Shown here in pieces: positions 49,633 to 62,215 of a stretch of DNA of 64,000 nt (positions within the stretch are counted from its first letter, which is position 1; every line of letters starts with the position of its first letter). The position numbers and the translations under genes are program-made. The stretch spans positions 5,518,001 through 5,582,000 of the forward strand of contig OZ024935.1 of assembly GCA_964017235.1 (NCBI GenBank), in the 5' to 3' direction. This stretch comes from Sabellastarte sp. h YS-2021. Taxonomy: Eukaryota > Annelida > Polychaeta > Sabellida > Sabellidae. The notes beneath the pieces are model-generated. The model had not been told where the DNA came from and made no database searches. It worked only from the letters and a program-made list of their open reading frames with translations.

Positions 49633-51653
49633 AAATTTAAAACAATAATAACCCAAAAATTCTATATATAAGAATGATATACCTTGCAGTGTACTTAAAT
49701 CATAATATTATTATTAAAGTTGAGAAAGACATTGAAATTTCTATCCAACTGCGTGACAATATTAATGGCATTAATTAATATATTTACTGAAAAGGAAAAA
49801 TCACCTCCCCTAGAGTCCTCCGAAAACTTTTATTATCGCCCATTTTTTTCTGAATAACAAACCCTGGAAATCACAACTTTGTCACAATAATAATACATTA
49901 CCCAACAAAATATTTAAATTTAAGTATGTTCTGTATATATCTGCAATATTCACGTTTCTTAAAACAAAAATAAACTTAAAAACTAACTTACGATCATTTT
50001 TCAACAGGTATATAAAATGCCCACAGCTAATATTTGAGTACACCTACACATAATATTATTCAGTACCTTGTTTTCAGTCATGCTGAAACAGTTTGTCATG
50101 GACAAGTTGACGGACCAAATATGGTCATACGATTATTGATCAGCCATGCTGAAATATATCATCTAAAGGAGACGCTTCCTTGAAGACTTGAAAACAAGTT
50201 TTCACAAGGCTTAATCAAGTTACATTTCTGTTTACTAAATAAATTGAAAAATCATACATTTAGATTTTTTTTTAAAAGTTTTGGAAATAAATTGCCATAT
50301 CACATATTTAATTGTTAACGTTAATACTGAATAGTATATAAACCAAATATTATATTTACAATGGGAAGAGTGTTAAAACTGATCTATAATGTTTTATGAC
50401 GATCGTAAATAAATTTAAAAATCAATAGACTTTGGCACATGTACACCACTCTAAAGTCATAGTATTTCTTCTTATACTATTGCAATAGTGACATAAAGGC
50501 AGAGTGATTTATTTTAAACTATTCCATTAAAGATATTTTTGGATTATATGATATATTTGCTTAGTGAAGGGAAATATTATACTACAAATTATCAGCAAAT
50601 AAAAATATCAAATACTCTGTACAAATTAATTGTTTAATGTACGTGCAATACAATTAAAATATTGATCAAAACATGAGAAACGGGTTTTAAAAAGAAAGAT
50701 ATCGGTAAATCAAACGTATTAAATTTTGTACAAATACTCTTTTAATTTTGAATTTTAGATCAGACAGAAATAAACTTAAATCACTTTGGATTCTTTTTAA
50801 TCAACAAAGACACATCATTGCATGAGTACATTGTGTATAATCTCCCTTTGGGAATGTTTGAAAAGTCACAACATATGTTCCTGTGATACTCCCGTGCATT
50901 TCTGGCCAGTGACATTTTGGACATTTCAAAAGTTATAAATATGAGTCAAACTAGCATTATATTCAACATTCCATGTCTAAAACATCATTCACATATGATA
51001 CACGGTTATTTTCAATATAATAAACTACTTTTCATTACACAATAATAAACTTTTACACTACAATAGAATTTGCTTATTGTTTTTATGATAAACTGCGATT
51101 TGAAACTGTATAAAGGTTTAAATATTTCACAAATGAGCTTTTAATTATGTAACAAAGTAACTGAAATTGATAATTAGCAAAATTTAGCAGAAACATATGG
51201 GCAATTGTTTTCTTTTAACATGTCTTACGTTCAACTTATGTCATTTGACTTTGAAATATGACTTGAAGTAAATGATGTTCCTAGACCAATTACCCTAGTA
51301 TGCTGTTTGGAATTTTCTCAAGAAATATTTTTAGGTAGGGAAGCCAGTGAAGTAAAAAATTATTTCATAAGTCATAATTAATCATAAGTCTCTGTGGTAC
51401 TGGACCTGGCAACGGCTATGGACAGATGATTTTTTGAATTTGATTTTGGTGTTGCACCTTAGAGTCTGCCTAGCAGAGATTAAGTGCTATAAAAGTACAA
51501 AATAGAATAGAATTAATACATACTATCTCGCAATTATCACATAAAATTTCTCCAATTGCATTTTTTTTACCTTTGACAATTACCAAGGTTACATGATCAA
51601 AAATAACTTATTTTTTACAATCCCTCATCCTTACCGCTAATCATAAACTCTTC

Positions 51654-51656
<3 letters not shown>
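49633..51656. other. 2-kb AT-rich region without recognised feature
   Basis: No open frame of note, no tandem or inverted repeat recognised. The segment 51440-51500 (GCACCTTAGAGTCTGCCTAG, AGATTAAGTGCTATAAAAGT) is a short LINE-tail-like repeat also seen near 45460, 56410 and 62140. Confidence 0.55.
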
Positions 51657-51688
<32 letters not shown>

Positions 51689-51702
51689 AGGGGGGGGGGG
51701 GG
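51657..51702 (+). repeat. (GT)n then G-run microsatellite
   Basis: About 15 GT units, followed by GGAG and a run of about 14 G. Confidence 0.95.
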
Positions 51703-51924
51703 TGTCTTTTACATATATATCAATACTATCAAAATTTTCAGCTAATAAAATTTTAGGAGTGATTTCGACCTTGTGCAAGGTCCTTCCTTAGTGCACTATG
51801 TGCCTTAAAAAAATTTAAAAATTTGGCATTTTTTTTTATCAGGTTCTGTCCGAAAATGTAATCACTTCTTTCTTTTTATCAGCCTAAAATTTCAGAAAGA
51901 TCCATTTGATTACTTATTATTATT

Positions 51925-52238
51925 ATGTATTTATCAGCGCAATATCTCCATATACTACAGGACTCAAAGCGCTATTTAACCAATCCGACTGTACAGGTAC
52001 ATCCCCAACTCACAAGTAACTGACATTCCCCTAACTGGAAGATAGAGGCTCAAGGATGACCATTTATCAACATCCTTGAGGTTCTTTAACCTGCCACTGG
52101 GGATAGGACCCAATGACAGAGGACCGCCATTTTAAGTAGTCATCCAAGCCTCTATGTATCTGCCTGTACCTGGGATTGAACCCACGTCCTCTGAGTTCCT
52201 AGACAAGTGTGTTACCCGCTAGGCCACAGTGGCAGATA
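51925..52238 (-). mobile_element. tRNA-derived SINE, reverse orientation
   Basis: On the minus strand: A box GTGGCCTAGCGGGTAACAC, B box GTGGGTTCAATCCCAGG, a body shared with 22451-22757, and a tail AGCGCTTTGAGTCCTGTAGT ending in AATAATAATAAG. Confidence 0.85.
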
Positions 52239-54296
52239 TTGTGAATACAAACAAATAAATTAACAGAGAGTCAAAAGAACACATCCAAAAACATAGGTAA
52301 TGGAGGTTATAAACTGGATGTATTACAGGAAATTATATCTTCAAAAAATAGTTAAACTATTAGTTGCAGTTATGGAGAGAATGGTTTATGTTTGAGCTGA
52401 TTTTTCGCTAATACCTTTTGATTCCTGCTTGTGTCAGTACACAGTTGTCAGTAAAGCCTATATAATTAATTTAAGTAATGCCTCACTTCCTTGCTTTGCA
52501 TTGCAACCCACACACAAGTTTTCAACTATTCAAAATGTATTCTTCCAAATGACGATATCTAGTTCTATAAGGTAACTACAATATCTGTCCTGTCATTACT
52601 GTAGCTCTTCTGCCTTATCCCTAAATTCTGAGTTATTCTATTTTTCTAAGTATCGATTGAGTTTCAATACTTGCCTTAACAGTACTAGTAGTTTTGCCGT
52701 AATGTTTCTGTATCTTTTCTTTAAATCTTTTCTGTCACTCCTTTGAATTCTCCTTCCTAACTCTAATTATCCTAGCAAAACTATAGCTAGAGGACAATAG
52801 GTAGATTTCACAGGAGGAAAATTATTCTGAATTTCTTTTTCTCCTACCATCTATAGCTATCGGAAGTATGGCCAGTAGTGTAATTCGGACATAAGCCATG
52901 AAGTAGACGATAAAATATCAAACCCACTCTGTGTCATACATTTGAAGAACTTTGCCACTATTCTTGGTGATGTGATGGTGCAAGCCAGTTTTCTAGTACG
53001 CCTGTTCCATTATTATGAATTTGCCTCCTGGATGTCCCCAATAAAGTACTCCCAAGAAGAATTGTATTGATGGCATAATTCATCATTTGACTCATAAAGG
53101 CCAGGGGCATAATGAGAGTGATCATAGAAGATCATCCCACTGTTAATCTTGTTCATAAACCTTTGCAAGTCAGTTATGCCATCAGAAGTCGATACCAATA
53201 TATTTGTTCAGAAGTCACTCCAGAGTTATCATTGTGGTGTTAAAAGTAATCTTGTACACTCCTATTTAAAGATTAACCCAAGTATTTGTGTCCCATTGGG
53301 AGTATTAGTCGTATGATTCTGCCCATCACCGCACAAGAATTATTGAGGCTTTGTCTTGCGACTAACCTTTATGAATAAGCTGGAAGTGGCTCGTAAGGCC
53401 CATCTTAGTTGTATAGCAATACTTTAAGCCTCTCTTTCATCCCATCGCACGTGTATACACACCTAAGTGTGCTGCAAATATTGTTGAAAAATATGAGTAT
53501 GGCCTGGTAGTGGGGTAGCAGAGATTTGCACTTGTAAACAATGGAAATTCTTTTAACAAGAGTGTCACTGCTTGAATATCAAAGAACATACTGCATGCAT
53601 GCAGGGAAAATGTCCATGCCAATTTTCATTACGGGGTCTGTAGGACCTTGATATTTTGTTTTAAAATTACAGGTGTAGCTTAAGTGTTACTTGCAAATAA
53701 GCCAATTTTTCTCTGTACCCAGGGCGTACGTGCACGTACGTTGGGATGTAGGAGAGCCTTTTACCAATTTCCCAACCCTTTGTCCACGGGAATATATATA
53801 TATATATATATAGTCATAGCAGAATTCTGAGATATAAACTGCCTCCCAATAGTGGAGCAGCAGCATAAAGTGGCTTCTGACATGTTCAAAAGCGCTTTGT
53901 GGACGGAAATATCTCACATTTTAATCTATCAAAGGTTCTTTTGAATGCAAATGTTTTAATGGTTTTCTTTTTAAAAGTAGCAATATTGTGAAGAGTTCTT
54001 ATATCTTATGCCAGTTGGTTCGACAGCCGTGAGGCCACAATAAATGATCTCTCATCAAAATTTAGCCCTGGTTTTTATTTCTTTGAGGAACAGGCTAACA
54101 TTAAATCTAATTGATCTTGTTATATGTTTCTTTCCCAAATATCGATTCAGAGAGACAGTAACATACTGTTGTACCTTCTATAAGGTCACAGGTTCAAACC
54201 TCTGCAATAAGTTGGAAAATTGTCAGATTTATTCCTCAGCGAAATATACACATTTTATTATCATTTGTGTTCATTAACGTCTTTTTTCCACATAAA
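52239..54296. other. Stretch without recognised gene
   Basis: A 61-residue minus-strand frame at 53198-53013 looks protein-like but has no known domain and no splice partners. A TATATA microsatellite lies at about 53793-53812. Confidence 0.45.
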
Positions 54297-54656
54297 AGAG
54301 AGGTTTAGTGATGCGTTTGACAGCTACCTAACGTACAATAATTTCCGTAAGAGATACGTTAAGTTTGAAGAGGATACGTTTGTTAAATAAGGGTTTAGCA
54401 ATACGTCCATATGAAAGAGTGCAGATCAATGTAGTTTCTTTGGTGTGATAAAAAAGAAGCATCATTTGTAAACAGACCTCTGGTATTCATATGGGAAAAT
54501 ATAATGAACTGAAACCTGACCAAAACGTGGTTTACATATTTAATTGTCTGCCTATGGGGTTGTGGCATAATTATTTGTAGTCTGTAGTTTTTAAATAAAA
54601 TAGATAGGGGTGAGTGAACGTAAATAAGCCAGCCTTTACGTATAAAACACACAGTA

Positions 54657-54687
<31 letters not shown>

Positions 54688-54776
54688 CTTAAATTCATCT
54701 GATACACATCTAATGCTGACGTAAATACGTTTGCGTTTAAGGTTTTGATGGCCAAAACGTAACACTAAACCTCTCT
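54297..54776. mobile_element. Terminal-inverted-repeat element, about 480 bp
   Basis: Left AGAGAGGTTTAGTGATGCG and right inverse AGAGAGGTTTAGTGTTACG. Several copies of TACGTTTG or its inverse lie inside. Target duplication not resolved. Contains a C-run/CA microsatellite (54656-54687). Confidence 0.7.
54656..54687 (+). repeat. C-run and (CA)n microsatellite
   Basis: About 17 C, then about 7 CA units. The Gly/Cys/Val-rich minus-strand frame across it is not a gene. Confidence 0.95.
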
Positions 54777-55029
54777 AATAACAACTAATCTGGCACTTAA
54801 AGGAAATATTATTTTAATATCCTTATTTGGGCTTGTTTTATCTGTTGATTGATATCTTGAACCGTGAACCTGCTAACCCTATTTCATTTATTTTTCAGCA
54901 TTACCCATGCACAAGTGTTTGTGTATTTTCAGAAATTACTTTATATTTTTATTTGGGTTTTTTAGGTCCCTTTCTCCCCTGTATAGTTCATATCACGACA
55001 GGTAGTTTTATGGGCAGATGAAACCAGTA

Positions 55030-55165
55030 CATACAGTTGGTCAAGGTTCTGTACTGTAAACTGCCAACCATCTGTCAGAAACTACCATCAAACATAGGGT
55101 CCAGGGTTTGAATCGCTGACCTCAGAGGTGGTAGGAGATTTTTACCATTGTGGCGCCGTTGCCCC
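55030..55165 (+). mobile_element. SINE-like repeat, family 2
   Basis: ACATACAGTTGGTCAAGGTT to CTACCATCAAACAT recurs at 60940-61005. It is followed by a B-box-like GGGTTTGAATCGC. Related minus-strand tRNA-like piece at 56150-56190. Confidence 0.45.
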
Positions 55166-56075
55166 TTTTTATTTATTTATTTTTTAATTACTTTTACATA
55201 TTTGTTAAGTTTGATAGGTTGATGTGATGAATCAATGATTTCAGAAACATATGTTCAGTGTTTTTTACACATATGTTTTTAGAGTTATGGCGAACAGAGA
55301 CAGGAATGCCAATGGTTTGTTATCTGTTTTGTTTCAAATTCCAAGCCTCTAGGAACATAACTAAGTAAGATATAGGCAATATTGAGTTTGGATTTGAATT
55401 TCAACAAGGAGCCCTAGGTCAAACTTGGTCATGTCAAAAGATTCCCATGTCATGATATATCTGAAATGTTGGTTTCACATTGGAAACCCCAAGGACCAAT
55501 AATGAGATAAAGGCACTTTTTAATTTGATGCCTCCGTTTGACCTTAAAGAACAAATTCAAGGTCAAATATAGGTAATGTCACTTTTCAGGCATAGTGGCT
55601 TAAATGGCTGTACTCTCATAGTATCAATACATGTATCCACCTCAATATGATGCCAGATTGTCGCATGTATGCCTCCCCGACTAATATTGGTACCCATTCA
55701 TATTTTTAGATGAAGAGGGACATGTATGTGAAAAAATACCTTGGCCAAAGACACAATTTCTACCCACTGGCCAAGGAGTGAACCGAAGACCTCCTCTTTA
55801 AAGTCTTATACTCAACAGAAGTGGAGAGTATTACAGCTAAGGCAGTACAACCGAGAGATGGTTAAAACTAACTGTCCATTGGTCAAGCCACTAGTGTAAT
55901 TACCAAGTCACAGAGACCACATAAGATCCGATATGACCATATATAAAAATTCCCAGCCTGCAGTTTCACATCCGAAGTCTCTAAGAAAAATAAGAAAATA
56001 AGGAAAAATTACTTGATAGATCCAAGTTTTAATTATATAGGTCAAAATTAGAGTTTTGCATCCTGTTCAACAGCC
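55166..56075. other. Diverged repeat region
   Basis: 55270-55500 (TTTTTAGAGTTATGGCGAAC, AAAAGATTCCCATGTCATGA) resembles the 5' dimer of element C and the GAGTTAT tail module. Otherwise unremarkable. Confidence 0.4.
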
Positions 56076-56084
56076 AGAGTCATA

Positions 56085-56195
56085 TTGGGGCAGGTCCTCA
56101 GTATTGCCATTTGTGAGAGTTGACCCCATATAGAGGTGACAGCCTGTCATTAGATGCCAAACCGGTTAACCTACTAGGCCACGGAGGACCTCATA
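56085..56195 (-). mobile_element. tRNA-like SINE fragment
   Basis: The minus strand has CCGTGGCCTAGTAGGTTAAC (A-box-like), then GGTTTGGCATCTAATGACAG. The same TAGATGCCAAAC block occurs at 61630-61650. Confidence 0.45.
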
Positions 56196-56399
56196 ACTAC
56201 AACAAAGTGTATGTTATGATAACAGAATAGCACTGTATCTAATGAGATAAAAAATACACTCTGACATGTCTAAGTTTCTATAAAATACTGCAAAGTGCAA
56301 TTTATCCTAATTTAGATCCTCCTGAACTCAAAATATTTACATGTATTTGCCCAAATATGGCCAAATACTGCCCACTCATATCCAATGGCTGAAAATTTT

Positions 56400-56470
56400 C
56401 TTTGAACAATTTGTCTATACCTTAGAATCTGCTACTGCAGAGATTAAGACCTATTAAAATATTGGATTAG
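56400..56470 (+). repeat. LINE-tail-like short repeat
   Basis: ACCTTAGAATCTGC, then GCAGAGATTAAGACC, shared with 51440-51500 and 62140-62215. Confidence 0.5.
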
Positions 56471-56629
56471 ATTTACATTGGTTACATGTAATTGATTGTT
56501 TTATCCATGTTCATTGTCTAAAACTGCCTCACTTGTCTACAAGTTTATTGAAACCAGTTATCTTAAATATTAGGATGTTTATCTTTCCCCTAGGAGGTGT
56601 TAGTCAACTTTTTTAGTTCCACATTTTGT

Positions 56630-56830
56630 TCATCAATTTATAAATTGCGAAATATTCTGGTTACAGTTTTGCTTTGATGCAACAATAGGGTGGAATGAAC
56701 TGTCTGGTGAGATTCATTCTGCCTCCTGTTGTCTCCTTCAGAAGGAAACTGAAATCTTACCCCTCTCTGGAAGCAATAATCACCATAGCTCCTTTATTAA
56801 ACCTATGCCCCTGTGATGTTGACCTTATGT
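56630..56830 (+). pseudogene. CR1/L2-type LINE ORF2 3' fragment, decayed
   Basis: In shifted frames reads SGYSFAL, GGMNCL and FRRKLKSYPSL, matching the usual ORF2 end (fGySFa..aP.vWN.LP..IR...S...FRrkLKtyL) also visible at 61770-62215. Confidence 0.5.
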
Positions 56831-57344
56831 CTTGTCACTGGATTATGAAAACAGAATTTGTATTTGTTTACTAAGAACTTTCGAGAGAACTAAATTTCAT
56901 GTTTAAAACATTTATCTCAACTGGTAAATATTGTATTTATTATGTACTAACTGGTGACAAAGATTTAGGGAACACATCAAATTGCAAATGACAAATTTAA
57001 CCAGTAATGTATCAAAACTTTTGCAGTAGTTCAGACCCACTACAACCATGCATTTGCCCCAAGGTAATTCCAAGCTGACCAAGAAACAAAGCAACATCAA
57101 AACAACCGAATGAGTATTGGATTTATTTCACTGAATTTACAAATTCTTCATAATATTAATAGAAGATATGATCACTAATCAACAGACGTATCACACATTA
57201 TTCAGCCAAAATAAAAGCTCTGAATAATAATCATATATTGCCATAGACAAGTTTTGGATGATGACTGTTCATCACTGCAAATTGCCATGACTAGAATGCA
57301 ATTCTTTTCACTTATTTTACCGACATAAGCACAGCCTAGAAAAA

Positions 57345-58190
57345 TATACTTTACACAAAAATAGCATTGGAGATGCCTGTATCTCCCAGTCCACAAAAAA
57401 ATTTCATCAACATGAAATATTGAAAAAGTTTTACAGTACAAAGATCAAGAGACTTTCAGAGGAAGCAGTGTGATACTATGATGCACACCTACACCCCCAA
57501 CAAATGTCCCTACTAAGTATCAACTTCCTACACCTTATGGTTTCTGAGATATAGCCCGGATGGGATTTTAAAGGTAAAAAACACTATGGCAAGGTCAAAG
57601 GTCAAATCAAGGCTACATCATGACGCTGGACATGTACAACACATAACCAATGTCCCTGCCAAGTATCAACTTCCTACGTCTTTCCCAGATATAGCCAGGA
57701 CAAGAATTTCAAGGTCAATGTCACTATGGCAAGATCAAGGGTCAAATCAAGGTCGCACCATGACATTACATAACTACACCCCCTAACTAGTATCCCTACC
57801 AAGTATCAACCTTCTGCACCTTACAGTTTTGCAGATATAGCTATGGCCAAGATTTAAAAGGTCATTATGGCAAGGTCAAACATCAAATCAAGGTCACACC
57901 ATGACGCTGAACACCTACACCCCTTAACCAATGTCCCTACCAAGTGATCAACTTCAAACACCTAATTGTTCCTGAGAAAAAGCCTGGACAAGATATTCAA
58001 TCGTAAGGTCACTACAGCAAGGTCAAAAGTCAAATCAAGGTCACACCAGGAAGTTGCACTGCTACACCTTCCAACCAATGTCCGTACCAAGTATCAATAT
58101 CCTACACCTCATGGTTTTCATGTTACCAATGACAATCAACTGTGGATTGGTATTCTGTATTGCCATTGTATGCCAACTTGAGGAGACTGC
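57345..58190 (+). mobile_element. HINE-like element E3, 3' part missing
   Basis: 5' module AAAAATAGCATTGGAGATGC, then a core of about five 146-bp monomers (57480-58120). The hairpin is absent. Exact AGGTCAAAGGTCA at 57592. Open frames at 57586-57786 and 57966-58181 come from the repeats. Confidence 0.6.
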
Positions 58191-58704
58191 CAATGTACAG
58201 TAGGGACGAGAAGCTATTTTACTTTTTCTGGGCTGATTTGCAGACTAGCAAATTTGTATATCTCATTTGGTTCACATCGCTATGACTCTTCTAATTTTTA
58301 TAAACCTGCTATTATCTGAACCAAATCATATTCTCCTAAGATTTTGGGTAACAGAGACAGCACTGTATATAATATGTTCCACATTTAGAACCTGTACCCA
58401 AGTTCAATAATTTGAACAAAGAGATAACAACAAATATTTGTAAAACAAATTGACAAAGAAACTTGTTGGGATTTGAAAAGCATTTCAGATTAGACAACAT
58501 AAAATTAAATATTTTTTTGTTGCAAATATAATAACTTCAACACCATACAAAAGCACTGAACGGTTAATTGAGCAAACTTTTGATTCAATCAAACAGTCAA
58601 TTTGATATCAGTTTTACAGAAAACAGTTTTACTAACTAAACAGATATATGAAATAACCACGTATAGCAATAGACTGAGATAATATCACAAATATTGATGT
58701 AATA

Positions 58705-59990
58705 AAGTAATGTAGCAATTTTAAAAATAGCATCATAGATGCCCGTACCCCATAGCCGGCCTGGGGAATTAAGTTTTGACACACTGAGATATAGATTTAA
58801 ACAGAAAAAGACCAGGAGACTTTCAGAGCAACAAGTGTCAGTTATAAAAAGATCCAAGTAATGTTTAAGTAGAGAAAACAACTTCTAAGGGAGAAAAAAT
58901 CAGAAAACTAAAAATTATGAAGCTGTAAGATTTATTAATTAAGTATAGCTGTGAAAGGAAATAACACAATTAGGTAAAAGTACATACAATAATAAGTTAC
59001 AACAATTCACATAGCTTTGTGATAAAGAGAAATATCTCTCAAATATGGCAGGTGAACACATTTTGGCAGAGCAAGGTTAAAGGTCACACCATGATTGCAC
59101 TCCTACAGCCCCAAACCAATGTCCCTACCCAGTATCAACTTCCTAAACCTTACGTTTTCCGAGATACAGCCCATACAAGATTTTATAGATCAAGGTCACT
59201 ACAGCATGGTCAAAGGTCAAACCCCCCAAGGTTGCACCATGATGTTGCACACTTATAATACCCAACCAATATCCCTACCAAGTATCAACTTCCTATACCT
59301 TATGGTTTCCGAGATATAACCCGGACAAGATTTTATAAGTCAAGGTCACTACTGCTAGGTCAAAGGTCAAATCAAGGTCACACCATGATGTCGCACACCT
59401 ACAACTCCCAACCAATGTTCCAACTAAGTATAAACTTCCTAAACCTTACGTTTTCCCAGATACAGCCCGGACAAGATTTTATAGGTCAAGGTCACTAGGG
59501 CAAGGGTCACATCAAGGTAAAACTATGAAGCTGCATACCTACAACCCTCAATCATTGCCCATACCAACTATCAACTTCCTACAAATTATGGTTTCCGAGA
59601 CATAGCCCGGACAAGATTTTATAGGTCAAGGTCACTATGGCAAGGTCAAAGGTCAAATCAAGGTCACTCTATGACGTTACACACCTACACCCCCTGAGCA
59701 ATGTTCCTAATAAGTATCAACTTCCTACACCTCACAGATTTAAAGATATGGCCCAAACAAAGTTTTCAAACTCAAGGTCACTACAGCAAGGTCAAAGGTC
59801 AAATCAAGGTCACACCATGACGTTGTACACCTATACCTCCTAACCAATGTCCGAACCAAATATCAACTTCCAACACCTTACGGTTTCAGAGATAGAGCCC
59901 AGACCAATTTTTTTCTGCCACCCACCCGCCCATCCAACAAAATGGGTGAAAACAATACCCCGACAGCCCTTAAGGGCTGTGGGGTAAAAA
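58705..59990 (+). mobile_element. HINE-like element E2, complete
   Basis: 5' module AAAAATAGCATCATAGATGC with CGTACCCCATAGCC, a 146-bp core (59060-59920), and a 3' hairpin with ACAGCCCTTAAGGGCTGT (59963-59980) ending GGGGTAAAAATCATT. Inverse orientation to E1. Exact AGGTCAAAGGTCA at 59357, 59643 and 59789; one-mismatch copy near 59207. Confidence 0.65.
59060..59920 (+). repeat. 146-bp tandem array, about 6 copies
   Basis: Units share AGTATCAACTTCCTA, CGAGATA[C/T]AGCCCGGACAAG, TCAAGGTCACTA, CAAAGGTCAAATCAAGGTCA. Same monomer as 44440-45460, inverted relative to it. Confidence 0.93.
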
Positions 59991-61694
59991 TCATTAAACC
60001 TTCCACCAAAAAATACACTAAATTAACTACTACATATGTACTCTTTTATCAGGAACTATAATAAATATAATTCCATTATATGTGAATGTACTGCACCCAA
60101 ACTGAACCTTGTGTGTAAGTTAGCCAATGCTTGAATCCTGGACAAGTTGAAGTATTTCCTTTTACCTTCTTCTTATCCAGATTTCTAGATAACAGGTTTA
60201 AGTGACTATTTTATCTTTAAATGAGAATTTTTTGTCAGCATTACACTTTAAATGGTTTTGCTATAATAAACTTGTTAAGGTTGTTGTTCACTGAAAGTTA
60301 ATTTGACAGTTTATATAACCTTGATTTTGATTCAACTTCTACTGGAAATAAAATGAAAAAATTAATATTTCAATGATTTAAACTCCTATCACTAACAAAG
60401 GAACCAGTGTTCAAGGTTACTAGAGGACATTTAGGGAATACAGGGGATTACAGACAGTAAAAGTTGCTAAAACACACACCACAAAAGTACATCATCTTCC
60501 ATATAGTCTTTATGACAATTATTTTGAACTACTCTTCCAATATACACAATTCTAACAACTTTATACAAACACACACTAAACATACTTCACATGGTTAACA
60601 ATATTTCAAACATATACACGAGGAAGCTGTTAAAAAAAGCTGGGCTCCAATTTTTGGCACCGCCAAAATTTAGCAATAATCAATGAGCAGGAGTCTGTAG
60701 TCGTCTGTCTGAAAACATCAGTTTTCTAATAATTTCCATTCAAATCAGCATCCCAAGTTGTACACAGAAATTCAAACAAGTCAATTATTTATGTCAGTTG
60801 ATACCTTCAGTCACCTAAAAATGGTGTTGAAGTGTGTGCCTAGCTATGACAAGTCATAAGGTGGCTGGGCCTGGAGAATTCATTGAAATAAAATAACAGT
60901 TACTGTTTTAATGTCCTTTATCATCGACATCATAATTACATACAGTTGGTCAAGGTTCTGTACTCTAAACTGCTGACCAACGACAAGCAACTACCATAGC
61001 ATAATTCGTCTTAATTATAACTCGTCTGTAGCTTCTCCAATGTAATTTCTCATAACACTTCTGTATTCACAATAGTAATTCTCAATAGAGTGTCTTACAA
61101 AACCACTTACCTAAATCTAACAAAATTAGACTGGACCACTTTCCAAAAATTCCTAACAGTTAGGTCAAGGGAGGTTTTGGAAGGATTATGAAAGCTATCA
61201 ACCAAGAAACAGCTATCCATAAAATAATGTATATAAAATTTGATAACATTTCTTTAGGATTTTGTGTTGTTTCTGTAAATAAATTTCATTTCAGCAACCA
61301 CCCTGGTGACATTTTGGCCGACATAAGGGTAAGGCTTGATGCACAATCTTCAGGCAAAAGCATACACGCATATACCATACACGCATATAGCATCAAAGCA
61401 TACACACATATAGCATACAAGTACAAAAATTATTTTATTATTTCATAATAATTATCCAATAAAGTACAAGTCCATACAAAATATATAACTGAACTGATTA
61501 ACATTTGGACCAAAGCTAGTCAAAGTTAACGATTTTATAGAACATTTAATCGTTGCCAGGTTTGTACTAGCCTAGGTTGTCAGCATTGCTACTTGTGGGA
61601 TTAAAAAACACACTAAGATGACAGCTATGATTAGATGCCAAACTTGCAAACCAATAGGTTACTACTAATATTTGGCTCAATATCACATAAGAAT
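59991..61694. other. Stretch with only short repeats
   Basis: Contains the second copy of SINE-like family 2 (60940-61005) and a TAGATGCCAAAC piece near 61635. A few CATACAC[A/G]CATATA units lie at 61363-61420. The 86-residue frame at 61188-61448 overlaps these and is not supported. Confidence 0.45.
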
Positions 61695-61740
61695 ACTAGA
61701 AATCCCTCATAGAACGCAAGCCTCCACCAGGGGTTTAAAA
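61695..61740 (+). mobile_element. 5' end of a G-type HINE-like element
   Basis: ACTAGAAATCCCTCATAGAA, then CGCAAGCCTCCACCAGGG; compare 46919 and 22822. The 3' part was not identified. Confidence 0.35.
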
Positions 61741-61769
61741 TTTAGATTTTTTTTTGGTATCCAGAACAG

Positions 61770-62215
61770 GATCCACTCTTGTTTATAACTTTCTCCACAC
61801 TGGTTTTCCCAAGTATTTTGCTCCATCCATCTCTTCCTACAGCAGTTCCTACAGTACCAGGCGCAGTCAGAGTGGTGAAAATTTCCTTGTCATACCCAAG
61901 TTTCAACCCTCAGTCCATAAATCTGTCAAACAGTTTGGTTATAGTTTTGCTTTTGATGCTCCCACTGTTTAGAATGCTCTTCCTGAGATTCGTGCGTCCC
62001 CCTCTCTTGCCTAATTCAGAAAATGCCTCAAAACCTACCTTTACACCAAGGAATACCCTCCTTAGCCTTACTTACCCCTGGCGTTCTCCGTGGTGCTTGA
62101 ACTCTTTTCTGTCCCTGGTCATTGAGATTGGTTGACTGTTTTTGTTTTGTTGCTCCTTAGAGTCCCCTTTTAACTGAGGAGATTAAGCGCTATAAAAGTC
62201 CAATTAGAATTATAA
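61770..62215 (+). pseudogene. CR1/L2-type LINE ORF2 3' end with tail
   Basis: Across two frames: FLVIPKFQPSVHKSVKQFGY, SFAFDAPTV, then FRKCLKTYLYTKEY-like. This is the typical C-terminus of CR1/L2-group ORF2. The tail CTCCTTAGAGTCC...GGAGATTAAGCGCTATAAAAG follows. Frameshifted and truncated, so dead. Confidence 0.6.

Noticed and set aside
53013-53198. 61-residue minus-strand frame with a protein-like composition
   Set aside because: No recognisable domain, no splice-compatible neighbours and no second copy; cannot be supported as an exon.
54395-54765. Gly/Cys/Val-rich minus-strand frames
   Set aside because: They are translations of the C-run/CA microsatellite.
56085-56195. Possible tRNA gene on the minus strand
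   Set aside because: Only an A-box-like segment is present; no complete fold.
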